NCBI RefSeq assembly: GCF_902859695.1
Contig: NZ_CADIJL010000013.1
Location: 105,221-169,220 of the forward strand
DNA length: 64,000 bases
DNA from: Achromobacter ruhlandii
GTDB taxonomy: Bacteria > Pseudomonadota > Gammaproteobacteria > Burkholderiales > Burkholderiaceae_B
Reading direction: 5' to 3'
Below are positions 43,595 through 54,591 of the stretch, in pieces (the first letter of the stretch is position 1; every line of letters begins with the position of its first letter). The notes beneath the pieces are model-generated. The model was not told the origin of the DNA. It ran no database searches and saw only the letters and a list, made by a program, of their open reading frames with translations. A program made the translations under genes and the position numbers.

Positions 43595-44419
43595 ATGGCC
43601 TCGCTGGAGATCCGCGCGCTGACCGCCGGCTACGGCCACCGCCCGGTGCTACGCGCCCTGCGGGCCGCGCCGCTGCCCGAGGGCACGCTGACGGCGCTGC
43701 TGGGGCCGAACGGCAGCGGCAAATCGACCCTGCTCAAGACGCTGGCGGGGCTCAATCCCATGCTGGACGGCGACCTGCGGCTGGACGGCGCGGATTTCGC
43801 CGGCCTCTCTCCGGCCCGCCGCGCCGAGCACGCCATGTACATGCCCCAGGCCCTGCCCAAGGGCGTGCACATGACCGTGCTGGAGTCGGTGCTGGTGGCG
43901 GCCCGCTCGGGCCGCGCGCGCCAGGGCGGCGACGCCTTGATGCGCGAGGCCATGCAGGTGTTGACCGAACTGGGCATCGGCCATCTCGCCAGCCGCTACC
44001 TCGACGAGCTGTCCGGCGGCCAGAAGCAGCTGGCCTCGCTGGCGCAGGCGCTGGTGCGGCGGCCGCGCCTGCTGCTGCTGGACGAACCGCTGTCGGCGCT
44101 GGACCTGAACTACCAGTTCCATGTCATGGACGTGCTGCGGCGCCAGACCGTCCGCCACCGGCTCATCACGCTGGTGGTGCTGCACGACCTGAACATCGCG
44201 CTGCGCCACGCCGACCATGCGCTGTTGCTGCACGGTGGCGTCCTGCTGGCCGAAGGCCCGCCGCAGCACGTGGTCACGCCCGATACGCTGCGCCGCGCCT
44301 ATGGCGTGCTGGCGCGCGTGGAGCGCTGCCCGCAAGGCCAGCCCCAGGTGCATGTGGACGGGTTGGCCCATCATGGGCTGGCCCATCACGGGTTGGCCGA
44401 TCATGGGCTGTCCGCCTAG
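43595..44419 (+). CDS. Iron-siderophore ABC transporter ATP-binding protein
   Basis: This 274-residue ATPase of the FepC/FecE class has Walker A LLGPNGSGKSTLLK (about residues 36-49), the Q-loop in YMPQALPKG, the signature LDELSGGQKQLASLAQAL, Walker B LLLLDEPLSALDLNYQ and the switch in VVLHDLNIAL. It starts four bases after azurin. The last 20 or so residues are a repeat of Gly-Leu-Ala-His-His units that is absent from normal family members. Its stop overlaps the convergent ilvA stop by four bases. Confidence 0.92.
   Translation: MASLEIRALTAGYGHRPVLRALRAAPLPEGTLTALLGPNGSGKSTLLKTLAGLNPMLDGDLRLDGADFAGLSPARRAEHAMYMPQALPKGVHMTVLESVLVAARSGRARQGGDALMREAMQVLTELGIGHLASRYLDELSGGQKQLASLAQALVRRPRLLLLDEPLSALDLNYQFHVMDVLRRQTVRHRLITLVVLHDLNIALRHADHALLLHGGVLLAEGPPQHVVTPDTLRRAYGVLARVERCPQGQPQVHVDGLAHHGLAHHGLADHGLSA
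44360..44413. repeat. 15-base tandem repeat encoding a His-rich tail
   Basis: Three and a half copies of a 15-base unit (GGGTTGGCCCATCAT) run from 44360 to 44413. They encode GLAHH, GLAHH, GLADH, GLS at the C-terminus of the ATPase. The unit is in frame, so copy changes alter only tail length. Confidence 0.85.
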
Positions 44420-46002
44420 ATCAGGAACTGCCGGTACGCCTCGTTCGCCGTCTCTTCCCAATGCGCGTAGCCCAGCTGCGCCAGGAAGCGGTCCAGCGCC
44501 GCGTCGTCCGCCAGCGGCGCCTGGATGCCCACCAGCACCGAGCTGAAGTCCGCGCCCTGGTTACGGTAGTGGAATAGGCTGATGTTCCAGTTCGGCGCCA
44601 TTGCCGACAGGAACTTCATCAGCGCGCCCGGACGCTCCGGAAACTCGAAGCGGAACAGCCGTTCGCCGCCCGCCAGCGGCGAGCGTCCGCCCACCATGTA
44701 GCGGATGTGCTGCTTGGAGACTTCGTTGTGGCTCAGGTCGCTGACCGCGAAGCCTTCCTGCTCCAGGCCGCGCATGATGTCCGCGGCCTCGCCGCGGCGC
44801 GCGATCTGCACGCTGACGAAGATGCGGGCGGTGTTGGCATCGGCGATACGGTAGTTGAATTCGGTCACGCTGCGCTGCCCCATCACCGCGCAGAAGCGGC
44901 GGAAGCTGCCGCGCTCCTCGGGCAGCGTCACGGCGAACACGGCTTCGCGCGCCTCGCCCACCTCGGCCCGGTCCGCCACGAAGCGCATGCGGTCGAAATT
45001 CATGTTGGCGCCCGAGGTGATCGCCACCAGCGACTGGCCCTGCGCGCCTTCGCGCTCGACGTACTGCTTGAGCCCGGCCAGCGCCAGCGCGCCCGCCGGT
45101 TCCAGCACGCTGCGGGTGTCCAGGAACACGTCCTTGATCGCCGCGCAGACCGCGTCGGTATCCACCAGGATGACTTCGTCCAGATACTGGCGGCACAGCC
45201 GGAAGGTCTCTTCACCCACCAGCTTGACCGCCGTGCCATCGGAGAACAGCCCCACTTCGGCCAGGCTGACCCGCTCGCCCACCTGGATCGACTGCGCCAT
45301 GGCGCTGGAATCGACCGTCTGCACCCCGATCACCTTGACCGACGGATCCACCGCCTTCATGTACACCGACACCCCCGCCGCCAGGCTGCCGCCGCCGATC
45401 GGCACGAACACCGCGTCCAGGCGCCCCGGGTGCTGGCGCAGGATCTCCATGCCCACCGTGCCCTGGCCGGCGATGACGTAGGGATCGTCGAACGCCGGGA
45501 TGAAGGTCAGGTCCTGGTCGCGGGCCAGCGTCTGCGCGTAGGCGTAGGCATCGCTGTAGGAATCGCCCGCCAGCACCACCTGCACCGTCGGGCCGCCGAA
45601 GGCGCGCACCGCGTCCACCTTCACCTGCGGCGCGGTCTGCGGCACCACGATGGTGGCGCGCACGCCGAGCCGGGCGGCGGAGATTGCCACGCCCTGGGCG
45701 TGGTTGCCGGCCGAGGCGGTGATGACGCCGCGTTCCAGCGCCGCCTGCGGCGTGTTGCGCATCTTGTTGTAGGCGCCGCGCACCTTGAACGAGAACACCG
45801 GCTGGTTGTCCTCGCGCTTGAGATGCACGCGGTTGCCCAGCCGGCGCGACAGGCCCTGGGCCAGGTCCAGTTCGGTTTCGCGGGCGATATCGTAGACCCG
45901 CGCCGTCAGGATCTGGCGCAGGTATTCCACGGGCGCGGCATGGCCCGGCGTGAAGGGGTCGGTGTGGGACGTCTTGGCGGTGGCGGCTTGCGGTTGTTGC
46001 AT
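44416..46002 (-). CDS. ilvA: Threonine dehydratase, biosynthetic
   Basis: This 528-residue enzyme deaminates threonine to 2-oxobutanoate, the first step to isoleucine. The PLP domain has LKREDNQPVFSFKVRGAYNK with the Schiff-base Lys, TASAGNHAQGVA and PIGGGSLAAGV. Two C-terminal ACT-like regulatory domains follow (LPEERGSFRRFC and FEFPERPGALMKFLSAMAPN), which give isoleucine inhibition and valine activation. The ATG at 46002 is preferred over an in-frame codon at 46050. An Ile-rich leader peptide and attenuator lie upstream. Confidence 0.95.
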   Translation of the reverse strand: MQQPQAATAKTSHTDPFTPGHAAPVEYLRQILTARVYDIARETELDLAQGLSRRLGNRVHLKREDNQPVFSFKVRGAYNKMRNTPQAALERGVITASAGNHAQGVAISAARLGVRATIVVPQTAPQVKVDAVRAFGGPTVQVVLAGDSYSDAYAYAQTLARDQDLTFIPAFDDPYVIAGQGTVGMEILRQHPGRLDAVFVPIGGGSLAAGVSVYMKAVDPSVKVIGVQTVDSSAMAQSIQVGERVSLAEVGLFSDGTAVKLVGEETFRLCRQYLDEVILVDTDAVCAAIKDVFLDTRSVLEPAGALALAGLKQYVEREGAQGQSLVAITSGANMNFDRMRFVADRAEVGEAREAVFAVTLPEERGSFRRFCAVMGQRSVTEFNYRIADANTARIFVSVQIARRGEAADIMRGLEQEGFAVSDLSHNEVSKQHIRYMVGGRSPLAGGERLFRFEFPERPGALMKFLSAMAPNWNISLFHYRNQGADFSSVLVGIQAPLADDAALDRFLAQLGYAHWEETANEAYRQFLI

Positions 46003-46044
46003 GAAGACTCTCTGCGGCGTGGGGGCTGGGCCCGGCAGAGGCGG

Positions 46045-46078
46045 CAACAAAAAACCCGCCTCGTGGGGCGGGTTTGTT
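46045..46078 (-). terminator. Attenuator terminator of ilvA
   Basis: On the minus strand AAACCCGCC and GGCGGGTTT pair over nine bases around a six-base loop and are followed by TTTTTTGTTG. It lies between the leader-peptide stop and the ilvA start. Its 5' arm can instead pair with GGTGGGTT at the end of the leader coding region (46101-46108), seven Watson-Crick pairs and one G-U, which would form an antiterminator. Confidence 0.85.
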
Positions 46079-46098
46079 TGACTGACTGCGGTCGCGCG

Positions 46099-46161
46099 TT
46101 AACCCACCATTCCAGGAATGATGGTAATAATCAGCGAAATGCGGACGGCGCGGGAAGTCAT
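46099..46161 (-). CDS. Isoleucine-rich leader peptide of ilvA
   Basis: This is a 20-residue open frame, MTSRAVRI-SLIITIIPGMVG, with five Ile codons within eight positions (Ile8, Ile11, Ile12, Ile14, Ile15) plus Leu, Thr and Val. This is the classic pattern of a ribosome-stalling leader for branched-chain amino-acid genes. A shortage of charged tRNA-Ile would stall the ribosome before GGTGGGTT, free it to pair with the terminator arm, and let transcription continue into ilvA. A TTGACA box only 31 bases upstream suggests that transcription may begin at or near the ATG. Confidence 0.85.
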   Translation of the reverse strand: MTSRAVRISLIITIIPGMVG

Positions 46162-46168
46162 GGGCCGT

Positions 46169-46197
46169 AGCTTCCCGCAAGCGGGGCCATTTGTCAA
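46169..46197 (-). promoter_or_regulatory. Promoter of the ilvA leader
   Basis: On the minus strand TTGACA (46197-46192) is a perfect -35 box. With a 17-base spacer the -10 would be GAAGCT (46174-46169), a poor match. Transcription would start near 46162, about the first base of the leader peptide ATG. Confidence 0.45.
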
Positions 46198-46281
46198 ATC
46201 GCGCATCAACTCGAACCGCGCCGCCCGCCTCGCCGACGCGGCGGGGCACATGGCGAGTACCTGGCGAATACAACAGGGTGC

Positions 46282-47808
46282 CTACAGATAGACGCCCACC
46301 CGCGACGGCAGGTCATCGATCGGCCGGTGCCTGGCCAGCTGCGCCAGCACGCCCCGGAACATGTTCTTCCTGCCGGCCGCGTCCGGCACCCGCCGCACGA
46401 ACAGGTATTCGAAGTGCGCCAGCAGGCGCCGCAGCAGGTCTGCGTCCAGGGCCAGCAGGATCTGCCGCAGATCGTCGGGCAGGACCTCGTCCGGCGAAGA
46501 CAGGAACAGCCCCATCTGCGTCCGCGTCAGCGGCTTGGTCCGGTACAGCGTCTCGCAGGCCGCCTGGCAGGCCTGGCGGTCGTCCAGCGCCAGCAGCGTG
46601 GTGCACTTGAGCACCATCAGGAACACCTGGAATTCCGACCCCGGCTCGGCCAGTTCGATGCCCTGGTCGAAGTGGTCGATGGCTTCGCGCAGACGGCCAC
46701 GGTTCAGGCGCAACTGGCCCATCACCGAAAACGCCGAGGCGAAGGCGGTGCCGTGGCTGAAGGCGTCCTCGGCCAAGGCCTCGGCCAGCTCCAGGTGGTC
46801 GTGGCTGACAAAGCACAACAGCTTGGCCGCCGCCAGCGCCAGCAGCGGATTGGCGCGCACGCGCGGCAGCGCCTGGAACACCAGGGCCTCGATCCGCGGC
46901 TCCAGTTCGGCCGGATCGCTGGACAGGTCCAGCACCAGCCGCGCATACAGGTGCGACGCCCACATCAGCGCGGTGTGAGGATCGTCCGGACTTTCGGCGC
47001 GCAGCTTTTCCAGTTCCGACGCCGACTCCAGCCAGCTTTGCGGCGTGCGCGACAGCAGTTGCGCGGCGCGATGCAGGCGCAACTCGATGGGCTCGTCGGT
47101 GGGGCCGGCCAGTTCGCCGCGGGCCCGCGCCAGACTGCGCCAGATCTCGCTCTTGATGGAGGCGGCGAAGGTGGAAGCGGCGCTGCGGCCGACCGCGGCC
47201 TCGTCGGCCGGGGCGATGGTCCAGCGCTCGGCGCGCAGCGCGGCGCCGCTGGCGGCCTCGCGCAGCACCACCGCGCAGTGCACGCCGGCTTGGTCCTGGC
47301 GCAGCCCGACCTCGACACGAAACGGCGCCTGGGCCTCGTTGGCCGCCGCCAGCGACAACAGGCTGACGCCGCGCTCGCTCGGCAGGCGAGCCCGCAGGGC
47401 GCCGGCCAGATCCACCAGGAAGGCCTTGACCCTGGGTTCGGTCCGCAGGGCCTCGGGGCCGGCGGCCGGGCCGATGGCGACGTAGACATCGCCGCCCGGC
47501 TCCGGCTCGGGCGCGGCGATCCAGCTATAGCCTTCGCCATAGCTGGTGGCGATGAAGCGCGGCGCGCGGGCCGAATCGCCCAGCTTGCCGCGCAGGCGGT
47601 TGATCATCAGGTCAACGCTGCGTTCGAGCGCGTCGGCCTCGCCGCGCTGGGTCGCGTCCAGCAGGCGCTGGCGCGGCAGGATCTGGCCCATGTGCCCGAC
47701 CAGCAGCGCCAGCGCCGCGCTCTCGACCGGCGTGAAGTGGATCGTCTGGCCATCGGGACGGCTGGCGTAGTGGAACTTCGGATCGAACGACAGACTGCCA
47801 AACCGCAT
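46282..47808 (-). CDS. Winged-helix regulator with TPR-like C-terminus
   Basis: This 508-residue protein begins with an OmpR/ToxR-type winged helix: IHFTPVESAALALLVGHMGQ, RSVDLMINRLRGKLGD and IATSYGEGYSWIA. The rest is helical. A middle part contains VEVGLRQDQAGVHCAVVLRE, resembling the domain that follows the winged helix in CadC/HilA-like regulators. The C-terminal half has TPR-like helices (LGQ-type ASAFSVMGQLRLNRGRLREA). There is no phospho-receiver and no membrane span, so it is a one-component cytoplasmic regulator. The ATG at 47808 has a GGAG site. A nine-base inverted repeat (47905-47938) lies upstream. Targets are unknown. Confidence 0.82.
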   Translation of the reverse strand: MRFGSLSFDPKFHYASRPDGQTIHFTPVESAALALLVGHMGQILPRQRLLDATQRGEADALERSVDLMINRLRGKLGDSARAPRFIATSYGEGYSWIAAPEPEPGGDVYVAIGPAAGPEALRTEPRVKAFLVDLAGALRARLPSERGVSLLSLAAANEAQAPFRVEVGLRQDQAGVHCAVVLREAASGAALRAERWTIAPADEAAVGRSAASTFAASIKSEIWRSLARARGELAGPTDEPIELRLHRAAQLLSRTPQSWLESASELEKLRAESPDDPHTALMWASHLYARLVLDLSSDPAELEPRIEALVFQALPRVRANPLLALAAAKLLCFVSHDHLELAEALAEDAFSHGTAFASAFSVMGQLRLNRGRLREAIDHFDQGIELAEPGSEFQVFLMVLKCTTLLALDDRQACQAACETLYRTKPLTRTQMGLFLSSPDEVLPDDLRQILLALDADLLRRLLAHFEYLFVRRVPDAAGRKNMFRGVLAQLARHRPIDDLPSRVGVYL

Positions 47809-50479
<2,671 letters not shown>

Positions 50480-50521
50480 GCCCCGTCACGCCCCCGGGCC
50501 AGCCGGCCCGGTCGCGCCAAG

Positions 50522-50555
50522 GCCGGCGGTTCCTCACGGAGCCGCCGGCTTTTTT
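50522..50555 (+). terminator. Rho-independent terminator after icd
   Basis: GCCGGCGGTTCC (50522-50533) pairs with GGAGCCGCCGGC (50538-50549) over 12 positions with one G-U, around a four-base loop, and TTTTTTC follows. Confidence 0.9.
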
Positions 50556-50613
50556 CTTGCTTTATCGTCGTGGCCGGCCCTTGTCGCCGGCGACCGGCCG
50601 TCCCTCGCGGCCG

Positions 50614-51255
50614 CTAGGCTTGCGAGACTCGCCGCGCCCGGCGGATCTGCAGCCATTGCAGCGCCACCGGAATCAGCGACAGCCCGATGATGATGACCGA
50701 CACCCAGTGCAGGTTGGCGCGCACCCAGGCGATCGAGCCGAGCCAGTAGCCGGCCAGCAGCATCGAGCCGCACCAGAGGATGGCGCCGACCACGTTGTAG
50801 ACGAAGAAGGTGCGGCGCGGCATCTGCGACAGTCCCGCCACGAACGGCGCCAGCGTGCGCACGATGGGCACGAAGCGCGCCACCGTGATGGTCATGGCGC
50901 CATAGCGGGCGAAATAGTCGCGCGCGCGTTCCAGGTGGTCCGGCTTGACCCAGCGGCTGTGGGCGAGCTTCTGCCCCCAGCGGGACGAGGCGATGGCATA
51001 GTTGAGCGCGTCGCCGGCAATGGCGGCGGCCGTGATGGCCGCCAGCGACACCAGCGGATCGATGCCCGCCAGGCCCAGGAAAGCGCCGGCCGCGAACAGC
51101 AGCGAATCGCCCGGCAGGAACGGCATCACCACCAGGCCGGTCTCGATAAACACGATGGCGGCGATGATGCAGGTGCCCAGCACCCAATTCTGCGCCAGCA
51201 GCGCCATCAGGCCCTGCTCGCTGGTCAACCACGCAAACATCTCGGTAATGCTCAT
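50614..51255 (-). CDS. DedA-family membrane protein
   Basis: This is a 213-residue inner-membrane protein of the DedA/VTT superfamily. It has [33 protein letters not shown] and [20 protein letters not shown], followed by [20 protein letters not shown]. The acidic and paired Arg residues (E-GxxxP-PGD and RF-P-R) needed for proton-dependent function are present. DedA proteins are thought to act as lipid scramblases or transporters that maintain envelope homeostasis. The start at 51255 opens with MSITEMF. The frame is open further upstream but overlaps fetB. Confidence 0.92.
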   Translation of the reverse strand: MSITEMFAWLTSEQGLMALLAQNWVLGTCIIAAIVFIETGLVVMPFLPGDSLLFAAGAFLGLAGIDPLVSLAAITAAAIAGDALNYAIASSRWGQKLAHSRWVKPDHLERARDYFARYGAMTITVARFVPIVRTLAPFVAGLSQMPRRTFFVYNVVGAILWCGSMLLAGYWLGSIAWVRANLHWVSVIIIGLSLIPVALQWLQIRRARRVSQA

Positions 51256-51395
51256 ACGGATCCCGCCCTTCTTTTGCGGCCGGTGACGCCGGCCATTCCA
51301 TGGAGGGGCGAAGTATGCGGCAGAGCCCGTCGATATTTCATCAAATTTGCCGGCGCGGCCTGGTCGACGCGAGGCGGCCATGGGCGCCACCCGCG

Positions 51396-52196
51396 CTAGC
51401 GCTCCGCCATCAGCCGATCGAGCCGCAGCCGGCCACGATCGTCCGTCAGCCGCCGCATGGCGCCGTAGGCCGCGCCCATGGCCGCCATGCCGCTGGCGCC
51501 GCAGAGCAGGAACATCAACAGGATCTGGTACTTGGCGGCATCGATGGGATCCATGCCGGCGATGATCTGGCCGGTCATGATGCCGGGCAGCGTGATGATG
51601 CCCGCCGCCGACATCTGGTTGATGCTGGGCACGATGCCGCGGCGCACGGATTCCCGCAGCAGCGCCGCGAAGGCCTGGTGCGCCGTGGCCCCCAGGGACA
51701 GGCGCGCCTCGATGGCCAGCTTTTCGCGGCGCACGCCGGACAACACGCTGTCCAGCGCCAGGCTGGCCGCGTTGAGCACGCTGCCCAGCACGATGCCGAC
51801 CAGCGCGATCGTGTAGCGCGGGTCGTACCAGGGCTCTGGCCGCAACGCGGTCGACAGGATGAACAGCGCGGTGATGACCGTCGTGGCGACGACGGCCATG
51901 GCGCCCACATAACCGTTGCCGTGGCCGGCCAGGCGCGCCTTGGGCCGGGCGGCGACCTCGCGCGCCGCCAGCGCCATCATCACGGCCACCACCAGCGCGG
52001 TCAGCCAGGGCGCCGCGTGCGCGAACACGATGCGCAGGATGTGGCCGACCAGCAGCAGCTGCACCACGGTGCGCAGCGCCGCCCACAGCACCTGCTTCTG
52101 CAGGTTGAGCCGCAGCGCGAAGGAAATGCCGGCCGACAGCACAACCAGCAGCGAAGCGATGATCAGGTCCGTGGCCTGCAGTTTGATCACGTCCAT
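51396..52196 (-). CDS. fetB: FetB iron-export permease (UPF0014)
   Basis: This 266-residue permease of the UPF0014/YbbM family has seven or so hydrophobic segments. Signatures are [40 protein letters not shown] and [20 protein letters not shown], which includes the LPGMMTGQ-type motif. In E. coli FetAB exports iron and helps to resist peroxide stress. Its start overlaps the end of fetA by ten bases, so the genes form one operon. Confidence 0.92.
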   Translation of the reverse strand: MDVIKLQATDLIIASLLVVLSAGISFALRLNLQKQVLWAALRTVVQLLLVGHILRIVFAHAAPWLTALVVAVMMALAAREVAARPKARLAGHGNGYVGAMAVVATTVITALFILSTALRPEPWYDPRYTIALVGIVLGSVLNAASLALDSVLSGVRREKLAIEARLSLGATAHQAFAALLRESVRRGIVPSINQMSAAGIITLPGIMTGQIIAGMDPIDAAKYQILLMFLLCGASGMAAMGAAYGAMRRLTDDRGRLRLDRLMAER

Positions 52197-52801
52197 TGCG
52201 GCTCCAGCTTGCCCTGCGCCATGCGCCAGCCGCGGCGGGCCAAGCGCCGGGCCTGGTCGGGGTTGTGGGTCACCATCAGGATGGCCGCGCCGCCGTCCAG
52301 GTAGCGGCGCAGCTCGGCTTCCACCAATTCGGTGGCGGCGGGATCGAGCGCGGCGGTGGGTTCATCCAGCAACAGCGCGCGCGGCGCCAGCGCCAGTGCG
52401 CGCGCCAGGGCGGCCCGCTGGCGTTCGCCGGTGGACAGCTCCTGCACCAGCGCGTCCATTTTCCCGGCGGGCAGGCCCATGCGCTGCATCAGCTCGGCGG
52501 CCCGCGCGCGATCGGCGAAGTGCGGAGCGACATGGTCGTCCCACCAGCCGGCCTCGGCCTGGCAGTAGATCACCTGGCGGCGCCATTGGTGACCGCGCAT
52601 GCCCGAACGCGGCGCGCCGTCGAGTTCGATTTCGCCGTGGCCGGGGTCCAGGTCGGCGACCTGGCGCAACAGCAGCGATTTGCCCGACCCCGAAGGGCCA
52701 GTGATGGCGGCGCATTCCCCCGCCGCGAGATCCAGGCTGACGGGCGACAAGCGCTCGCTGTAGACGCCGCGCAGCCTGAGCACGGGACGTTTATCTGACA
52801 T
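52187..52801 (-). CDS. fetA: FetA iron-export ATP-binding protein
   Basis: This is a 204-residue ABC ATPase of the FetA/YbbL family. It has Walker [21 protein letters not shown], the Q-loop region VIYCQAEAGWWDDHV, the signature LSTGERQRAALARAL, Walker B ALLLDEPTAALDPAATELVE and the switch in ILMVTHNPDQA. The unusual signature STGE in place of SGGQ is normal for this family. The ATG at 52801 begins MSDKRPVL; one at 52813 is possible. It is divergent from the alcaligin biosynthesis operon, with a Fur-like box between the two. Confidence 0.92.
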   Translation of the reverse strand: MSDKRPVLRLRGVYSERLSPVSLDLAAGECAAITGPSGSGKSLLLRQVADLDPGHGEIELDGAPRSGMRGHQWRRQVIYCQAEAGWWDDHVAPHFADRARAAELMQRMGLPAGKMDALVQELSTGERQRAALARALALAPRALLLDEPTAALDPAATELVEAELRRYLDGGAAILMVTHNPDQARRLARRGWRMAQGKLEPQWT

Positions 52802-53176
52802 GGCGGCAAGCATAACCCGCGCGCGTCCGCGCCGCACCGGCGCGTTGCCGGCGCTGGCGCCGCATGAGGATATGCCCGCCGATCGCGTCCCTATGCGCTT
52901 TGCCACCCTGCATATGAGCGCCGCCTGCATGGCGCGGGCGATGCGTCGCGCCCGGCGCGCATTTGCTAGAGTGCCAATATTGCAAATGAAAATCATACCC
53001 AAACAGATGTTGAATTCATGCAATACCGGCGATGGAAATTCTTTGTTGTTGCAGTGGACCGACGGCCCGGCGAGCCGCTCGCGTCCCGTTCCGCCTGACT
53101 AGCCGGCCCTGTTCCGAGTATGCCCGCCCCGGGCATCGTCCGTGCAACGAGAGACTCCGCAAAAGGCGTAACCATC
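52802..53176. other. 375-base divergent control region fetAB / alcA
   Basis: This region separates the iron exporter operon from the alcaligin operon. It holds the Fur-like box at 52982-53000, an AT-rich stretch to about 53050, and presumably the AlcR site for alcA. AlcR sites are not defined well enough for me to mark one. No gene is visible. Confidence 0.65.
52982..53000 (+). promoter_or_regulatory. Fur box between fetA and alcA
   Basis: GCAAATGAAAATCATACCC matches the 19-base Fur consensus at 13 positions and contains the palindromic core ATGAAAATCAT. It is 177 bases from the alcA start and 181 bases from the fetA start, so it could repress either or both promoters. Confidence 0.6.
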
Positions 53177-54574
53177 ATGAACCGTGAAATCTATGACTTC
53201 GTCGCGATCGGCCTAGGCCCTTTCAATCTCAGCCTGGCCTGCCTGTCGGCCCCGCTGCCCGGCGTGCGCGCCCTCTTCCTGGACAAGAAGCCGGCCTTCG
53301 ACTGGCACCCCGGCATGCTGATCGAGGCCTCCACCCTGCAGAATCCGTTCCTGGCGGACCTGGTCAGCCTGGCCGATCCGCGCAGCGAATACAGCTACCT
53401 GAACTACAGCAAGCAGACCGGCCGCATCTATTCGTACTACATGCGCGAGAACCACTATCTCACGCGCGCCGAGTACAACCGCTACTGCAAGTGGGTGGCC
53501 GCGCGCCTGCCCAACCTGCGCTTCAACAGCGACGTGCAGAGCGTGCTGCACGACCCCGAGACCGACACCTACCTGGTCACCGGCCAGCACAGCGTCAATG
53601 GCGAACGCTTTATGGTCCGCTGCCGCAAGCTGGTGCTGGGCCTGGGGTCGCAGCCGGTGCTGCCGCCCTGCTGCGACCGGCGCGAGGCGCCCTACATCCA
53701 CAGCGCCGAGTATCTGCGGCACAAGGAGCAACTGCAGCGGCGCGCCTCGATCACCATCGTCGGCAGCGGCCAGAGCGCGGCCGAGGTGTTCCACGACCTG
53801 CTGCGCGACAGCGACGAACACGACTACAGCCTGGCCTGGATCACCCGTTCGCCGCGCTTTTTCCAGATGGAGAACACCAAGCTCACGCTGGAGCTGATCT
53901 CGCCGGACTACACCAACTACTTCTACGACCTGCCCGAAGACCGCCGCCGCCAGATCCTGGCCGAGCAGAGCAGTCTGTACAAGGGCATCAACGCCTCGCT
54001 CATCAACCAGATCTACGACCTGCTGGACGAGAAGATCCACAACGGCGACCGCCGCTATACGCTGCTGACCAATGCCGAACTGCGCGCCAGCCGTTACGAC
54101 CGCCACGCCGCCCGCTACCACCTGGAGTTCCGCCACGTCGACACCGGGCAGGTGTTCTCGCACGCGGCCGACGGCCTGGTGCTGGCCACCGGTTATGCCC
54201 GCAGCATCCCCACGTGCGTCAATCCGATCCACGACCGCATCGCCTGGGCCGAGGACGGCAACTACCAGATCGCCCGCAACTACACCATCGACCACGGCGG
54301 CAACGAGATCTTCGTGCAGAACAGCGGCCTGCTCAGCCATGGCGTCACCAATCCCGACCTGGGCTTCTGCTGCTACCGCAATTCGCAGATCCTGCGCGAA
54401 CTGACCGGCCACGAGCACTACGCCATCGAGCCGCGCACCGCGCTGCAGGACTTCCGTCCGCCGGCCAGCGGCGTGCTGGCGCATCGCGCGGCCCAGCCGG
54501 CGCCGGCGTGCCGCGGCGCCGTCGCGCCGGAACTGATGCCCATGCTGGACGGCCATCGCGCCGCCACCGTCTGA
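53177..54574 (+). CDS. alcA: Alcaligin biosynthesis N-hydroxylase AlcA
   Basis: This 465-residue flavin monooxygenase N-hydroxylates a diamine for the hydroxamate siderophore alcaligin. The FAD site is AIGLGPFNLSLACL (about residues 10-23). The NADPH site is ITIVGSGQSAAEVFHDLL (about 191-208). Substrate and C-terminal motifs include LVLATGYARSIP and DLGFCCYRNSQILRE. It is of the lysine/ornithine N-monooxygenase family. The ATG at 53177 begins MNREIYDF. It is the first gene of alcABCDE, on the same strand, with 17 bases to alcB. It is predicted to be repressed by Fur and activated by AlcR. Confidence 0.97.
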   Translation: MNREIYDFVAIGLGPFNLSLACLSAPLPGVRALFLDKKPAFDWHPGMLIEASTLQNPFLADLVSLADPRSEYSYLNYSKQTGRIYSYYMRENHYLTRAEYNRYCKWVAARLPNLRFNSDVQSVLHDPETDTYLVTGQHSVNGERFMVRCRKLVLGLGSQPVLPPCCDRREAPYIHSAEYLRHKEQLQRRASITIVGSGQSAAEVFHDLLRDSDEHDYSLAWITRSPRFFQMENTKLTLELISPDYTNYFYDLPEDRRRQILAEQSSLYKGINASLINQIYDLLDEKIHNGDRRYTLLTNAELRASRYDRHAARYHLEFRHVDTGQVFSHAADGLVLATGYARSIPTCVNPIHDRIAWAEDGNYQIARNYTIDHGGNEIFVQNSGLLSHGVTNPDLGFCCYRNSQILRELTGHEHYAIEPRTALQDFRPPASGVLAHRAAQPAPACRGAVAPELMPMLDGHRAATV

Positions 54575-54591
54575 TGCCCCGGGAGCCCGCC

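Noticed and set aside
44360..44413. CRISPR-like direct repeat
   Set aside because: The 15-base units are contiguous with no spacers and lie in the coding frame of an ATPase. No other repeat-spacer pattern was seen.
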